Assembly (NCBI RefSeq): GCF_014633365.1
Contig: NC_068344.1
Coordinates: forward strand, 35,772,670 to 35,836,669
Direction of reading: 5' to 3'
Length of the DNA: 64,000 bases
Origin: Diospyros lotus
Taxonomy: Eukaryota; Streptophyta; Magnoliopsida; Ericales; Ebenaceae
In this document: positions 45,501-58,239 of the stretch, piece after piece
Position numbering within the stretch: the first letter of the stretch is position 1
Layout of the letters: each line of letters begins with the position of its first letter
Notes under the pieces: generated by a model
What the model saw: the letters and a program-made list of their open reading frames with translations, nothing else
Told to the model about the DNA's origin: nothing
Database searches by the model: none
Translations under genes and position numbers: made by a program

Positions 45501-48500
45501 AAATATAATTTAATTTTAAAATAAATATAAATATTTGTAATACATATATAATAAGATAAATATTCTGAGTTATGGATATAAAATGTTGACAAGTTAGTTT
45601 ATTTATAACAGACTGAATTCACTGCCCAAGAGAATTTACATAAAATAGGATATCAAAAATTTAAAATTGTGTAAGCAAGGCAGCAACTTCTTTAATTGTT
45701 GCTTTAATTTGTTTAATTGGCTACATATATTTTGTCTTTGATTTTCTGCTTGTATGAGGTTATTGTTACTAGAAACTAATAATTTCGATACTCTTTTGCT
45801 CTTTGGAGGGGAGTTGTAATTAACATTTGTATTCAATAATCTTTTGTATTTTTTATTATTCATTTTCATTTCTTACTCCTTGAAGTTTAGATAAAACTAT
45901 TTACTAATTCTTCTCTTTTACAGGTTTCAAAAAATTTTCTATGTTGACCAATCTTGAAGTTCTTGATTTGAGTTATAACAACATCAATAACTCCAAAATT
46001 CTAAAATTTATTGGTGGAATTTCATCTTTAAAGTCTCTAAATCTTAGAGATAATAGCTTGGGAAGCTCAGTTGATTTGACAAGTAAGTTAAAGTAATTTT
46101 TTGTAATATTAAATATTCCTTCAATGAGAAAGAGAGTTGTGAGCTCTAATGTTTCTTTGTTCTAATGCTTCTTTGTATATTTGTATTTTAATGTTTCTTT
46201 GTTTTTTCTCTTGCACGAGACTTTTTGACATTAATTATAACTCACAAGTGGGTTGAGTTAAGAATAAAAGTTTCATGATTAATATGTTTATTATCTTTCT
46301 TTTATGCTTAATTATTGAGATTTTAAAGTTTCATCCGTAGCATTGAGTTTTGAGATAAAATATAATTTAATTTTAAAATAAATGTAAATATTTGTAATAC
46401 ATATATAGTAGGATAAATATTCTGAGTTATAAATACAAAATGTTGAGTAAAATGTATATAAAACAACTATTTTTTCACTATATAACCACTCCTGGGCATA
46501 TAGACATTTTTCTTAGGTATCACCGTGCATATATGTGTACCGTACAAAGAGAGATATTTTGTTGTATTTAATTAATATATCATGAAAATATATATATATT
46601 TTGTGAAATGAGGCTTTACAAATTATAATTTTTGTGCATAATAATTTTAAATTTATAAATTATATCTCCACTGTACAAAATTTTTTAATCTACCACTTTC
46701 AATGCCATCATTCAGAAATATAAAAGAATCCATGTACGGACGTGCACCTTGGGAACATATATATGTTTATTTGAAATTGGTATTGCTCAAAACTATATTT
46801 TCATCTTTCCTCTTAATTGAAGATTTCAAGGTTATTTTCGTACTTTAATTTCTAAATTGATCATTCATTGAACAGGTTGGAACCAGCAATCAAAATTGAC
46901 GAATCTAAAAGTTCTTGATTTATCTTATAATTTCATAACCAACATCCTATGGTCTTCTTTTAAAGGATTTTCTTCGTTAAAAATATTGGATTTGTCTTGG
47001 AACTATATGAACGAAAGTATTTCTATTCAAGGTATGTAACACTTTCTATTAGAATTTAGCAATAAAATCATTATCATTATATATCATGTGGCTAAAATAA
47101 TGAAAATGCAACTACATTCTCCAATGTGCTATGCTCCAAACCTAATGTATACTATTCCCAATTTCATTATTTAATGAGCTTGTAATAAAAAAAATACTTT
47201 CCAATTCATCTCTTGAGTTAAACTATCCTTTAACAATTACTTGGCACAATTACAAGTAAAAATAAATCTTTAAGATTGAATAGTATTTTTCTCATGTTTT
47301 AGATCTTTAGCTAAAACATAAATCTTTCTTATCGCGCATTTGTTCAATGTTTTTCTCATTGTATAGACTTAGAAAACGTGAGCCACTTGGAAGAATTGTA
47401 CTTGGACGGTGCTATCCTACCTAATGATTTTCTTTCAAACATTGGTGCCATGACTTCACTTCAAGTTTTGTCATTGACTTTGTCAGGACTCATTGGGACC
47501 CTCCCCTCTCGTCAAGGTAAAGAAAACAAAAGATACATTTTTTTTACTTAACAAATCAGTAATCTGACATAAATATATAATTTTATATTTTCGTTCAAAG
47601 ATTTTGAGAGATGTTTATATGTTGTTCTTTATAACTGTCTAACTCACTTTTCTTTTTCCCAAGGTTTGTGTGAATTGAAGACTCTTCAAGAGATTGGCTT
47701 GAACTCTAATGGATTAAGGGGTCAGTTGCCTTGGTGCTTGGGAAACTTGACATCTCTTAGGTTTCTAGATGTCTCTGGCAACCAGTTAACTGGGAACATT
47801 GCATTGTCTCCTCTTGCCAATATCATATCCTTGGAATATCTTATGCTTTCAAATAACAAATTTCTAGTCCCAATCTCATTCAAGTCATATTACAACCTCT
47901 CCAAACTTATGGTCCTGGAAAGTGTCAACAACATTCTTTTGAAAGAAGAGGACATTCTTGGCTCAGCCCCAAGTTTCCAATTGGTTCGAATCCATCTTTC
48001 TAGTTCTGAACATGGGAGAAACACTTCGATGTCTCTGCCCAAATTTTTCTACTATCAAAATCAACTCAAAATGGTTAAGCTCTCTGGATTTGATCTTGGA
48101 GGAACATTCCCAAGGTGGTTGTTGGAGAATAATACTAGACTACTAACACTTATCCTAACAAAGAATTTAATTTCTAAACCTTTCCAATTGCCCTCATCTC
48201 CAATGACAGAACTTGTAACATTAGATATCTCCAACAATAATTTTTGTGGTGCCATCCCATACAAGATTGGTAGTTCTTTCCCCAAGTTAAAATTGCTAAA
48301 CATGTCTAGAAATAACTTTGAAGGCATGATTCCATCTTCATTAGGTGACATAACCTCTCTATCTATTCTAGACTTGTCAAATAACCAATTATTCAGTAAA
48401 ATTCCTATACATTTGGTAATGGGTTGTAGCTTCTTGGAAGTGCTAAAACTATCAAGCAACAACTTGACAGGCCCTATACTACCCCCTCAAAATAACTTGC

Positions 48501-49834
48501 CAAACTTATGGGTGTTACTTTTGGATGATAATAAGTTCACAGAAATCCCACACTACTTATCCAACAGTAGTGGCTTGCAAATGTTGAATCTTAGCCATAA
48601 TCATCTTGGAGGTATGTTTCCTGTTGAGTTTTGTCAATTTGATGGACTACAACTATTGGATCTTTCTGATAACAATTTCAATGGGACAATACCATCTTGC
48701 TTCAATGTGGAAAACCTAGAGCAAATTCATTTATCCAATAATATGCTAAATGGACCATTTCCTGAGGTGTTTCATCGATTAATAAACAACTTAAAAATAA
48801 TAGAACTTTCAAATAACCATTTTAATGGCAGCATTCCAAATTGGATCGACAGTCTTTCATGGTTAAGAATTCTTATCTTGAAAAATAACCACTTTGAAAA
48901 TAATATCCCATATCAAATTTGCCACTTGTCTAGATTAACCTTGATTGATCTTTCTTCCAATAAGTTTTCGGGCAACATTCCTAGTTGCTTCAATAATATC
49001 CCATTTGATATAGAAATGGAATTAGAAGTGTTGACTCCTTCAATTATTCTAAGTGTGGAAGCACCCTTGAAGTCTAACCTAAAGATTTATAGTCATCGTG
49101 GTTACTCAATGCTTGGTATCAAAGACGACATCTTTCCCGCAAATCAAACATTTTTCTTATTACAAGTGAAGTTCACAACCAAAGGAATGGCCTTGCTTTT
49201 CACAGGAGAGCCTTTGTTACTTTTTTCAGCAATTGATCTATCCAACAACAAATTAGTTGGCCACATACCACTTGAAATTGGCAACCTTGGTAAAATCAAA
49301 GCACTGAACCTTTCCTACAACAACCTGATTGGAGGAATCCCCACGACATTTTCCAAGTTACAAAGTATAGAGAGTTTGGATCTTTCTCACAATAACTTAA
49401 ATGGGAATATCCCCTCTCAGCTTACTGATCTATACTCACTGGCGACGTTCAATGTGTCTTACAACAACTTTAGTGGAAGGATACCTCAAGCAACAAACCA
49501 ATTTGGAACTTTCGACTCAAGTAGCTATATTGAGAATCCATTTCTTTGTGGAGAACCATTACCAAATAGTTGCATTGATTCACCTCCATTAGTTCCATCA
49601 GCCAATAATAATGCAAGTCATGTGGTTTCAAACTTTATCGATATGAACACTTTTTATACAAGCTTTGTAGGGTCTTACATAGCTATTTTACTAGCTATTG
49701 CGGTAATTTTGTATATAAATCCACATTGGAGACGGGCATGGTTCCATGTTATTGAGGTTTTCATCATCTCTAGCTACTACTTTGTTGTGGATCATATGTG
49801 GAGAATCAAAGTTGGTTTCCTTAGTAGATATTGA
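39590..49834 (+). CDS. RLP-B: LRR receptor-like protein, spliced paralogue of RLP-A
   Basis: Proposed exons: 39590-39968, 40809-40967, 41791-41949, 45924-46082, 46876-47031, 47367-47516 and 47664-49834, all phase 1 with GT/AG introns, giving 1110 aa. It has one more 159-nt LRR exon than RLP-A (41791-41949). The N-cap keeps the paired Cys (NCCQWERVEC) and ERIALLHLKASIN after a signal peptide. The last exon (about 93% like RLP-A by eye) has about 20 LRRs, an island around SIILSVEAPLKSN, four LRRs, the cap NPFLCGEPLPN, a membrane segment (SYIAILLAIAVILYI) and a short basic tail without kinase. The expected role is cell-surface immune or peptide perception with an adaptor kinase; the ligand is unknown. 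The composite retroelement sits about 430 bp upstream of the ATG and may alter expression. Additional LRR pseudo-exons lie in the introns. Confidence 0.86.
40081..40200 (+). pseudogene. Degenerate LRR exon in RLP-B intron 1
   Basis: Acceptor tcttttatag then GFERLFELINLEVLDLSSS, with an in-frame stop after IIL (attctataa). Counterpart of 10501 in RLP-A. No donor at the expected end. Confidence 0.75.
43385..43512 (+). pseudogene. Degenerate LRR exon, unit B equivalent of 12690
   Basis: Reads KVLDL(S) then after a 12-bp-class deletion NNSTMLKYIARISSLKILCL and ENDIQGYFDWT before gtaaat. The 5' part contains stops, as in RLP-A. Confidence 0.65.
44725..44883 (+). pseudogene. LRR exon with a premature stop in RLP-B
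   Basis: A full 159-nt exon with good acceptor (tttacag) and weak donor (gtaaat), equivalent to RLP-A exon 14651-14809. The codon after SLKSLNL is TAA (44847-44849). As the exon is phase-symmetric, skipping it would keep the frame; including it would end the protein early. Confidence 0.85.
45183..45340 (+). pseudogene. LRR exon with a one-base loss in RLP-B
   Basis: Acceptor tttgttttcag followed by GWKRYSMLFNLKILDLSWN and ISSLKILCLGENDIQ. It is 158 nt long, one base short compared with its relatives (ENDIQ then GYFDWT), so splicing it in would shift the frame. Confidence 0.75.
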
Positions 49835-50560
49835 TAATCACCCTGGTCAAGTAATATTGTTGTTGTATGTATATCCTACTGAACTTCTTTGTTAAGTAGT
49901 TTGTTGTTATAATAATGTTATCAATGCACTTAGTTGTTTTGCATTAGTATGAAATAGGCCCTGATAAAATAATCAAAATTAAAGAAGTATTGGTTTGTTG
50001 TTGCCATACTATTACACGTTTAGGATGTGCAATGTGATTGTTGATGACAAAGAATAATATTGGAGCCAAATTTGGAGCTTCAAAATCAAAGAAGTCCCAG
50101 ATTTCCATTCATATTCGAATTTAATCTGCACATACTTTTTAAGAAAAAAAAAAAAAACTTCTTTCTATAATAAATATTATTTTGTCAAAATTTTTATAAA
50201 GAAAATATGATAAAATGGATGAAGTAATTAGAGTTTTTATTAGAATATCAAATGCTTGATGGGTTGATATTCATTTTGCACCCAGCACTTGTACAGCCTT
50301 CAATTTCATTAACCAAGATATTAAAGTTAAAAATAAAAATTATATAATTACTGGTTGGGAGCAACTTTCAAATGACTTCAAACACCAATACTATATTCTG
50401 GTCAAGGGTAGGGTATATAAAATTTTAATCCATCTTAAGATATTTTTACAGCTTGAATTTGTCACTAATCATCAGGTAATTAAGAATTATAAAATTATCA
50501 TAACCATCTTAATTTATCCATATTTTCTCTGATCAACCAAGTCTTAATTTAGTTGTGGAT
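49835..50560. other. RLP-B 3' flank
   Basis: Matches the sequence following the RLP-A partial copy (20848-21600), including the phrase gtatgtatatcctact and a relic of a downstream segment (ttggagcttcaaaatcaaag). No gene is seen. Confidence 0.6.
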
Positions 50561-50639
50561 TTAACCACTTTCCAACCACCTAAATATAGTAAAAACTCTT
50601 CACAACGTACACATCCTATGATTCTAAGCTCCTCTATTC

Positions 50640-50935
50640 TTAAACGTCATGAAACCAACACTGCATCAAAATATCCTTTACCTACTTGTTCTCTTAATTA
50701 TCTTGAAACCAAACCAACAACATATCAACAAGCATGTCCTTATGAGGAATGGCAGCATGCCATGCGTGATGAAATTCATGCCTTGCGTATCAATCAAACA
50801 TGGTCCCTTGTCCCTCTGCCAACTAAATCCAATCTTGTTGGAAATAAATGGGTATATCGTCTTGCATTAGCAGTGGAGGCTTAAGTAAATTAAAACATTC
50901 TTTATGTGGCCTTAAGTAAGCACCAAAAAGATCCA
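50640..50935 (+). pseudogene. Ty1/copia reverse transcriptase relic, unit B
   Basis: Encodes YLETKPTTYQQACP, EEWQHAMRDEIHALRINQTW, LVPLPTKSNLVGNKWVYR, then a jump to KLKHSLCGLK near 50890. A second piece (NYVCKLKLLYVALSK, about 54806-54890) lies beyond the Helitron-like insertion and matches 23462-23545 in unit A. Confidence 0.8.
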
Positions 50936-50957
50936 GAAAAGGGATGTAGAAAGATAA

Positions 50958-53563
50958 TCTATATATATATTATAACAAAACAGTCGTTAAATTTTTTCTC
51001 GCCCATTTCCAATTACTATTTTGATATTTTATTATATTTTTTTAATTTTTTTACTTACCCGAAATAGAATTTTTATAGGTTATTAATTAAGTCTTGGAAA
51101 TGTAGTTCTTGGAACATGTAATTCTTGGAACATGTAAATAGTTTTTTCATAACTAAATAGTGTTTGGAGAATGTATAATCATGCTAGTATATGAAGAGCT
51201 AAGATAAATATTATTAATTTATTCATATTATTCATTTTTAAATATTAGCATAAAATTTTAATTGGAATAAATTACAGAAAAATGAGACTTTTTTAAATCG
51301 GGAGAAATCTTGAAATATTAGGTAATACTGTTGAATACCGACTGTCAAGTAAAATTTTTATTTTATTTTTATTTATATATAGTTTAATTAATTTAAATTT
51401 ATTTTTTAAATTTTAAATGTTATAATTTTATTTTTTAACTTTATTTTTTTTGTTGCTTTTTTAAAAATGTGACATGTCTTAAATGTGATAATTGATTACT
51501 AGGAGAAATATGTAAAGTCATGTATGGATAATCAATTTTAAAATTTTGATTATTATTATTTATATAATTAATTAATTATTTAAATTGTCTTTATTTTATA
51601 TATAGTTTAATTATTTTAAATTTATTTTTTTATAATTTTAAATGTTATAATTTTATATATAACTTAAATGTTATAATTTTATTTTTTAACTTTATTTTTG
51701 TTTGTTGCTTTCTTAAAAATGTGACATGTCTTAAATATGGTAATTGATTGCGAGGAGAAATATGTAAAGTCATGTATGTATAATTAATTTTGAAAAATTG
51801 ATTATTATCATTTATATAATTAATTAAATATTTAAATTATCTTTATTTTATATAGTTTAATTAATTTAAATTTAATTAAATTATAATTTTAAATGTTATA
51901 ATTTTATATATAACTTAAATGTTATAATTTTATTTTTTAACTTTATTTTTTTTGTTGCTTTCTTAAAAATTTGATACGTCTTAAATATGATAATTGATTG
52001 TCAGAAGAAATATGTAAAGTCATGTATGGATAATCAATTTTGAAAATTTGATTATTATCATTTATATAATTAATCGATTATTTAAATTATTCTTATTTTA
52101 TATATAGGTTAATTAATTTAAATTTATTTTTTATATTTTTAAATATTATAATTTTATATATAATTTAAATATTATAATTTTATTTTTTTAACTTTTTTTT
52201 GTTACTTTCTTAAAAATTTGACCTATCTTAAATGTGGTAATTGATTGTCAGGAAAAATATGTAAAATCATGGATAATCAATTTTGAAAATTTAATTATAA
52301 TCATTTATATAATTAATTGATTATTTAAATTATCTTTATTTTATATATAGTTTAATTAATTTAAATTATTTTTCTTATAATTTTAAATATTATAATTTTA
52401 TATATAACTTAAATGTTATAATTTTATTTTTAACTTCTTTTTTTTTTTACTTCCTTAAAAATTTGACATGTCTTAAATGTGATAATTAATTGTTAGGAGA
52501 AATATGTAAAGTCATGTATGGATAATCAATTTTAAAAATTTGATTATTATTATTTTATATAATTAATTGATTATTTAAATTATCTTTATTTTACATACAA
52601 TTTAATTAATTTAAATTTATTTTTTATAATTTTAAATGTCATAATTTCATTTTTCAACTTAATTGATTATTGTCATTTATTTAATTCTCCTTTTTCCCAT
52701 TAGTCTACACTGAAGATGTGTTATATGTTGGACTTGGAGAAATTAAATACAAATTAAATTTGTGTTTTGAAAATTATGTTAAGTGAGTAAGATTCAAATT
52801 GTGTAGCAAAGCATGGGAAAAAAGAGAAACTTAATAGTGGCATGTGATTTGATAAATTGAGAGAAATATGAGAATTTGAAGGAAGAAAAATTAATAAAAA
52901 AAAAGTAAATATCTCTCTCTCTTCTTCCTCTCCATTCCCGTTCAACCCTTCCATTTCTTCTCTTCTCATTTCTCGATTATTCTTCTCAAATTTTATCTTC
53001 TTCTTCACTTTTATTTAGTAAATTTTAACCGTATTTTTTTACCCAGTTTGGTCTTCTAATATAACATAGCACCACAATTCTGTCAAGTGAGTGATGTGAA
53101 TGCAACTAAGAAAAATTAGGCCTTGAGGGTTCGTGTAGTATGCACATATGAGACAAATACACGTAAAAATCCCCCCCAAAAAAAGTCTACCCTTGAATGC
53201 ATATTTCAAAATAATGAGGTTGGTTATCGTTTTTTTTTTCCTATTATTGTGTAATTTTTTTATTTTTTACGCATTACTTATTGTATTACATGTTAATTTA
53301 AGTTTATTTTTACATGGTTTCAGAATAAAATTATGTGTTTTTAATTGTTTGTCTACCCTTGAATGCAAATAAGGAAATCTTTTAAAATCTATAATCTTTT
53401 TATTATATTTTCATGATTGTAACATGATTATTTTATTTATTTTTTACTTCTTTATTGTGATTTTCATTTATTGTAACTATTAAATTATATAATTTTCACT
53501 TTAACAATTTTTTTTTTTTTAATGATATTCATTCATCCATGCATCGCATGGGTGATCCACTAG
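50958..53563 (+). mobile_element. Helitron-like element (non-autonomous)
   Basis: Begins TCTATATATATATTATAACA after an A and ends CTAG before a T, as Helitrons insert between A and T. About 10 bp before CTAG lies a short hairpin (CCATGCATCGCATGG, 53538-53552), the typical 3' structure. The interior is very AT-rich and filled by a 250-bp tandem array. No Rep/helicase ORF. Unit A lacks it. Confidence 0.72.
51450..52660. repeat. About 250-bp AT-rich tandem array inside the Helitron-like element
   Basis: Five units recognised by the phrase gtcatgtatggataatcaatttt at about 51520, 51759, 52019, 52267 and 52511 (spacings 239-260). Each also carries tttaattaatttaaattta and gacatgtcttaaatgtg. Confidence 0.85.
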
Positions 53564-54805
53564 TATAAACTAAACATCCAAAAAAAAAAAAGATCTAAGG
53601 GATGTAACAAATCATAATTATTTGTTATACATCATATTTTCACCTACCAATAACCAGAAAAGGGGAAAAAAGAACTTGAAAAACTGAAGGATGTGTTTTT
53701 AGACGTAGTAGAAAAGTTCTCTTTCTGAGGTAATAATTCTTCTGGAACTTAGCATTAAAATAACCCTTGCAACCAAATAAAATTGTGTGCTCATCTGCAC
53801 ACAATCTAATAGCCTTCTCATACAAAATCAGCAATAATGACGGGAGGCTACCAAACAATCCACAGATCGACAAAGTTAGGTTGGGTCTTATTTTCTTTCC
53901 ATTGTTTGTCTCTAAAATCCTTACTTTTGTACATACAAAATTCATCCAACAATAAAATACAATTCCCACATAAAAACCCCCCAATTGAAGAGGAGAAAAG
54001 ACACATTAAAAATACAACTTCTACATAAAAGATGCCCAATTGAATACACCAAGAAAAAGATAAATCAAGGAGACAAAATAAGAGAAGACAAAACTTATTG
54101 GTGATACAGAGAAAATGAGAGACCAACACCGAGAAGAGATAAGCACGATAAAGATGAGAAAAATCTGCAAAGGCTTTCTATGAAAGAAATGAAGACGAGA
54201 AATCGAAAATTACTTTTGCATAGGTTTGAACATACGAGACTGTTAGAGAATGCGTGATAGCGTATTTACTAGTGAAAAATCAGAAAAAATTTATAAAGAA
54301 AAAGAGAGAGATCATTCGAAAGACCTATATGTATAGATATTGGATTAGTCTTGTTAAATTATATATAAAAAGTCTTAAATTTATCTTTTAACTCAACAAA
54401 TCATTGAACATTATTTTTTTTATTTTGAGTTTTGACTACTAAATTTTTAAATTTATGATTATTGATCTAATATTGTTTCTATCTAAAAATCTTGTTCACA
54501 AGTATAACTTGTTAAAGAATTATTTTTTTAGTTTATAATTAAATAAGATTAAGAAACTCTTACTTAATTATTTATATAAACCTTATAGTTAGTATTAAAA
54601 TTATAATTAGTTAAATTATTTTATCATAAAAAAATTAATTTGATACAATAAAAAAAATGACAATATAAAAAATTAAAAATAAAATTTATTAATTTTACCT
54701 CGTAAAAATAAATTTGTAGCAAAATCTTGATAAAATTAAAACTAGTGTATTAAATTTTAAACTAAAATTTAAAATTAAAACTAGTAAAAATAAACTTGTA
54801 GTAAA
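53564..54805. other. Unit B-specific sequence of unknown origin
   Basis: Separates the Helitron-like element from the second copia piece. 53640-54260 is less AT-rich and holds overlapping minus-strand ORFs (53984-53640, 114 aa; 54129-53848, 93 aa) without a recognisable domain. 54300-54800 is AT-rich with nothing identifiable. Possibly another decayed transposon. Confidence 0.45.
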
Positions 54806-55229
54806 CTTGTTGATTCAATACATCTAAACTATGTGTGCAAATTAAAACTTCTTTATGTAGCTTTAAGTAAGCATAAAAGATGCATTAACGGGCCATAGAA
54901 GACCCAACAACAGAGTCATCAGAACAACTTCAAGAAAATTAGGATAACAGAAAAATGAATCATTTTTAAGTTCGTCAAAATGTCCATTGACCTCTCTTCA
55001 TAACTGTCTTTGTCAATTGAAAGTACAAAGCGAATACCACAAGACTGCCATTTATGATCATCAGTAACATTCTACAATAGTCTATTTGGCTAATTCAAAA
55101 CTCAACTAATTTATTTTTTTAACATATATAAGCGTAGTTCTTATAGTTGAGAATAGATAACATCATAAAATTGCATTTTTTTATTTTTGACATTCACCCA
55201 AGTAACCATAACTTACAGTATTTCAGTGA

Positions 55230-57488
55230 TTAAATTTTGGCCGCATCAAGAGCAACCAGGCCTTTCTGGAAGCATTCATAATTAAAATTAGCATAATTCT
55301 TGACTGATTTGTATAATCTTGGCCTTTTCTCATCCACCAAACTTTCAACAGGTCCAATCTCATTTTCTGGCTCTGGCTCTGGCTCTGGCTCATTGAAAAT
55401 AGCAACTGTTATCTTCCCCCTTTCAGGGTTTGTCACCACCCTGTGCATTGGGCTTTTGAATATTCCATTACTCATTATCTGCATACATTCAACAAACAAT
55501 TTTAATAGTAAAAATACATTCTTAACCACCAAATGCAACATCTTGTTTTGTTCAAATTGAAAGAGATCTTAATGATCCCTAAACATGGATTATTGAAATG
55601 CATTTCCCCTTTCTTGTCAGTGGCATATTATACCACCATTGTTTTTACCCAAAAATATTATTGTTGGTAAATATTAGATTCATAGGATCAAATAACATAC
55701 TCAAGGCATGCCCTCTAGACTATCCATATAGAATTTGGTCGTGACAAACTCCCCTTTTCATAATTCATGATGTCCTTTTAGTAGACTAGGTTAGTTCTGA
55801 TATTACTTATAATATCTTGTTTAATATCTAAGTGTGTGTTGAAGGCAAATTATGGATTCATGGAAAATAATGTCCTAAGATTTTTAGAATAGATTACTAA
55901 TGTGGGATTGAGTAGTAGCAATCTCTTTCATTTAAATTCCACCAACATCCATGTTAGGCTATAAATCTATATCTCAATGCAACCCAAATCAGTTTTAAAC
56001 ACAATTTCATGGCTCACACTAGGTAGCAATCCTGGGGAACTCTAATACCACTTATAACATGATCAATACTCACCCAAAAGAACTAAGCTATAGTTAACTA
56101 CATCGGGTTCATAGATCAATTCATATAAGTAACACCTCTCCTCTAGACTACCCACAAGGGATTAGCTCATAACAATTTCACATTTTGATTGATAATTCTG
56201 CAGAACAGAGAAAGGCACTGAAAACACAAAAATCTTCACCAAACAGAGGGCGAGAGAGTACCTGCATTTGATCACCAAGGTTGACGAAAAGGGCATAAGG
56301 AATTATGGGGACAGTGAGCCATTTATCATCTTTCAGAACTTGTAGGCCTTGAACTTCCCTGTCTTGCAACAGAACGGTCATCCCTGATCTGTCCGAATGA
56401 GCTTTAAGCCCAAATACTTGGTCCGGTGTTGGACATGGTGGGTAGAGGATAAACCTTCCTTGCATGATTGCTCTTTCCCCAAACTGCTTTGAGAAGCTAT
56501 CCACCTCCAATTTCAGCGACCTTGCCATGGCTTTGAATATAATACCCATTACAGACTTGATATCTGCTGCGAATTCCACAATTTTCTCTCTGCAAAACAG
56601 TAAAACCCGCTAAATTTGTACTTTCATGGAGAAACTACAAAAGACTCCCACAACACAGTTGTTCCAGGCACAAAAATTTGAAATCATCCATCACTTCACT
56701 ATTATAGATGACTGATTATACATACATCTGATCTGGGACTTGGATCGCACACATCAGACGAAAGAGAAACTAAAACTACTCCGTATAACCGGGCCACGCT
56801 TCTAAGACTGTTATGTGGCTGTCAAAAACACATTCTCGACCTTCATACGAAAGGGACATCAAATGCGATTGAAGATAGAAGTACCTAAAATCTTCTGGTT
56901 TTTCCGGCCAGAGCTTTGGTTTCCTCTGATCTTTCGGATAGATCCTGAGGGATAACCGGTCACACCAGTCGAGAACCTGCTTCTTCGAGACGACTTTGTC
57001 CTGTCCATAGCCTTCAGACTCGCCGGCGGCCCGAGAGTACTTGCTCTTCTCTTCCCCTGGCAGCTTGAAGAATTCTTGGATGACTTCCCGCACCTCGTCC
57101 AGAAAATGTGAGGGCATGCCGTGACCCGCCGCCTGTGATTCAAAGCAATTGTAAACCCTAGCTAATGAGAAAAAAAGGAAAAGAAGTACCGAAGACCAGA
57201 TGAAGAAAGCAATTAATCAATCATCCTAACCTGGAAGCAGCCCCAAGAGCTCAGAGCCGACCTCAGCTTTTCCAACTCACCTTCTTCTTCCCCTCCAGAT
57301 GAGAAGAGACTGAGATCAATCACAGGAATTGGGGCCAAAGGCGGGGAAGTGTCCAATTGGCTAAATTTGTTGTCTCTACAAATGTATTCCTTGGGCGGTT
57401 CAACACCGGCTGCGGACATCTCTTGAACACTCTTCGGAGGGGCTGGCTCCGTCTCCCAATTGTCGCCGGGAACTCCATTGCCGTCCAT
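55230..57488 (-). CDS. 2OGD-B: SRG1-like 2-oxoglutarate/Fe(II)-dependent dioxygenase
   Basis: Four exons on the minus strand: 57488-57231, 57132-56885, 56589-56262 and 55478-55230. They join in frame to 360 aa, the normal family length. An N-terminal region with KSVQEM, PPKEYICRDN and IPVIDLSLF precedes the DIOX_N core (LRSALSSWGCFQ, GHGMPSHFLDEVREV). The catalytic double-stranded beta-helix has the iron ligands H and D (LKAHSDRSGMT) and distal H (MHRVVTN). The family's 2-oxoglutarate-binding RxS reads KIT here (RGKITVAIF). C-terminal EIGPVESLVDEKRPRLYKSVKNY is typical of the SRG1/codeine-demethylase-like clade of specialised-metabolism and hormone-modifying enzymes; the substrate is unknown. 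It carries an EPEPEPEPE run, 12 bp longer than in 2OGD-A. The start is Met at 57488; an upstream Met at 57524 (MCIVFF) is possible. Confidence 0.88.
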
Positions 57489-57578
57489 GCTGCTGCTCGT
57501 CACTTGAAAGAAGACAATGCACAATTTTGTTTTTTCAATCTGTTTTAGCTGCTTTGGCCTTAAGTAGCATTGAATTTC

Positions 57579-58055
57579 TTAGACGAAATCGATCTGGAGC
57601 GTTGAATTGGGCAATGATTCTTGATACGTGCGAACATTTTCCTTTTCCTTGTAGAACCTATTGCTTGTCGTTGGGGTTAATGGCACGCGTTTAAGGGCGC
57701 GGTGTCGATGAGCTGCCATTACAGTAGTCGACATGCTATCGTCTTGGTCGGGAGCTGCCGTAGGTAATGCCAACATATACCAAAATTAAATATCTTTTAT
57801 ATCGTCTTGGTCGGGATCTGGACCGTTCGTTCGATCGGATGGTGGGAAAGTGAGGAGATGAAATGCAGAGTGGAATTTGAAAGAATTGAGAGCGGAAAGG
57901 AACTTACAGAAAGGGATTGAGTAGAGTTGCTTCGGCTGTGAAGGGGCTGTGGTGAAGGCAGCCATATCTGGCCATTTGGAGTAAGCTTTCTCTCTTGTCG
58001 GAGAATATAAAAGATGAACGTGTGGCAAGACACGTTCACAAAAATGATCCACCAA
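57579..58055 (-). other. Conserved small-ORF region upstream of 2OGD-B
   Basis: The same two short minus-strand ORFs as at 26340-26800 (65 aa at 57776-57579; 89 aa at 58055-57786), kept with only a few substitutions. MAAFTTAPSQPKQLYS followed by IPFCKF again looks like a plastid-targeting start. It may be merely promoter sequence. Confidence 0.35.
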
Positions 58056-58239
58056 TTTTACTATGATTCACAAATGAATCTTATTATTCCACAGTTCCAT
58101 CAAGTTTTTGAGGGTTAAGAAATAAATTTAAATACGAAATACCTAATTCATGATTGGAAAGAGAACTCGATTGGTGAGAGGGTGAATAATTCGAGTCATT
58201 TGTTCTCATTTGTTACCTTTATAAGTTTCTAAATAACAT

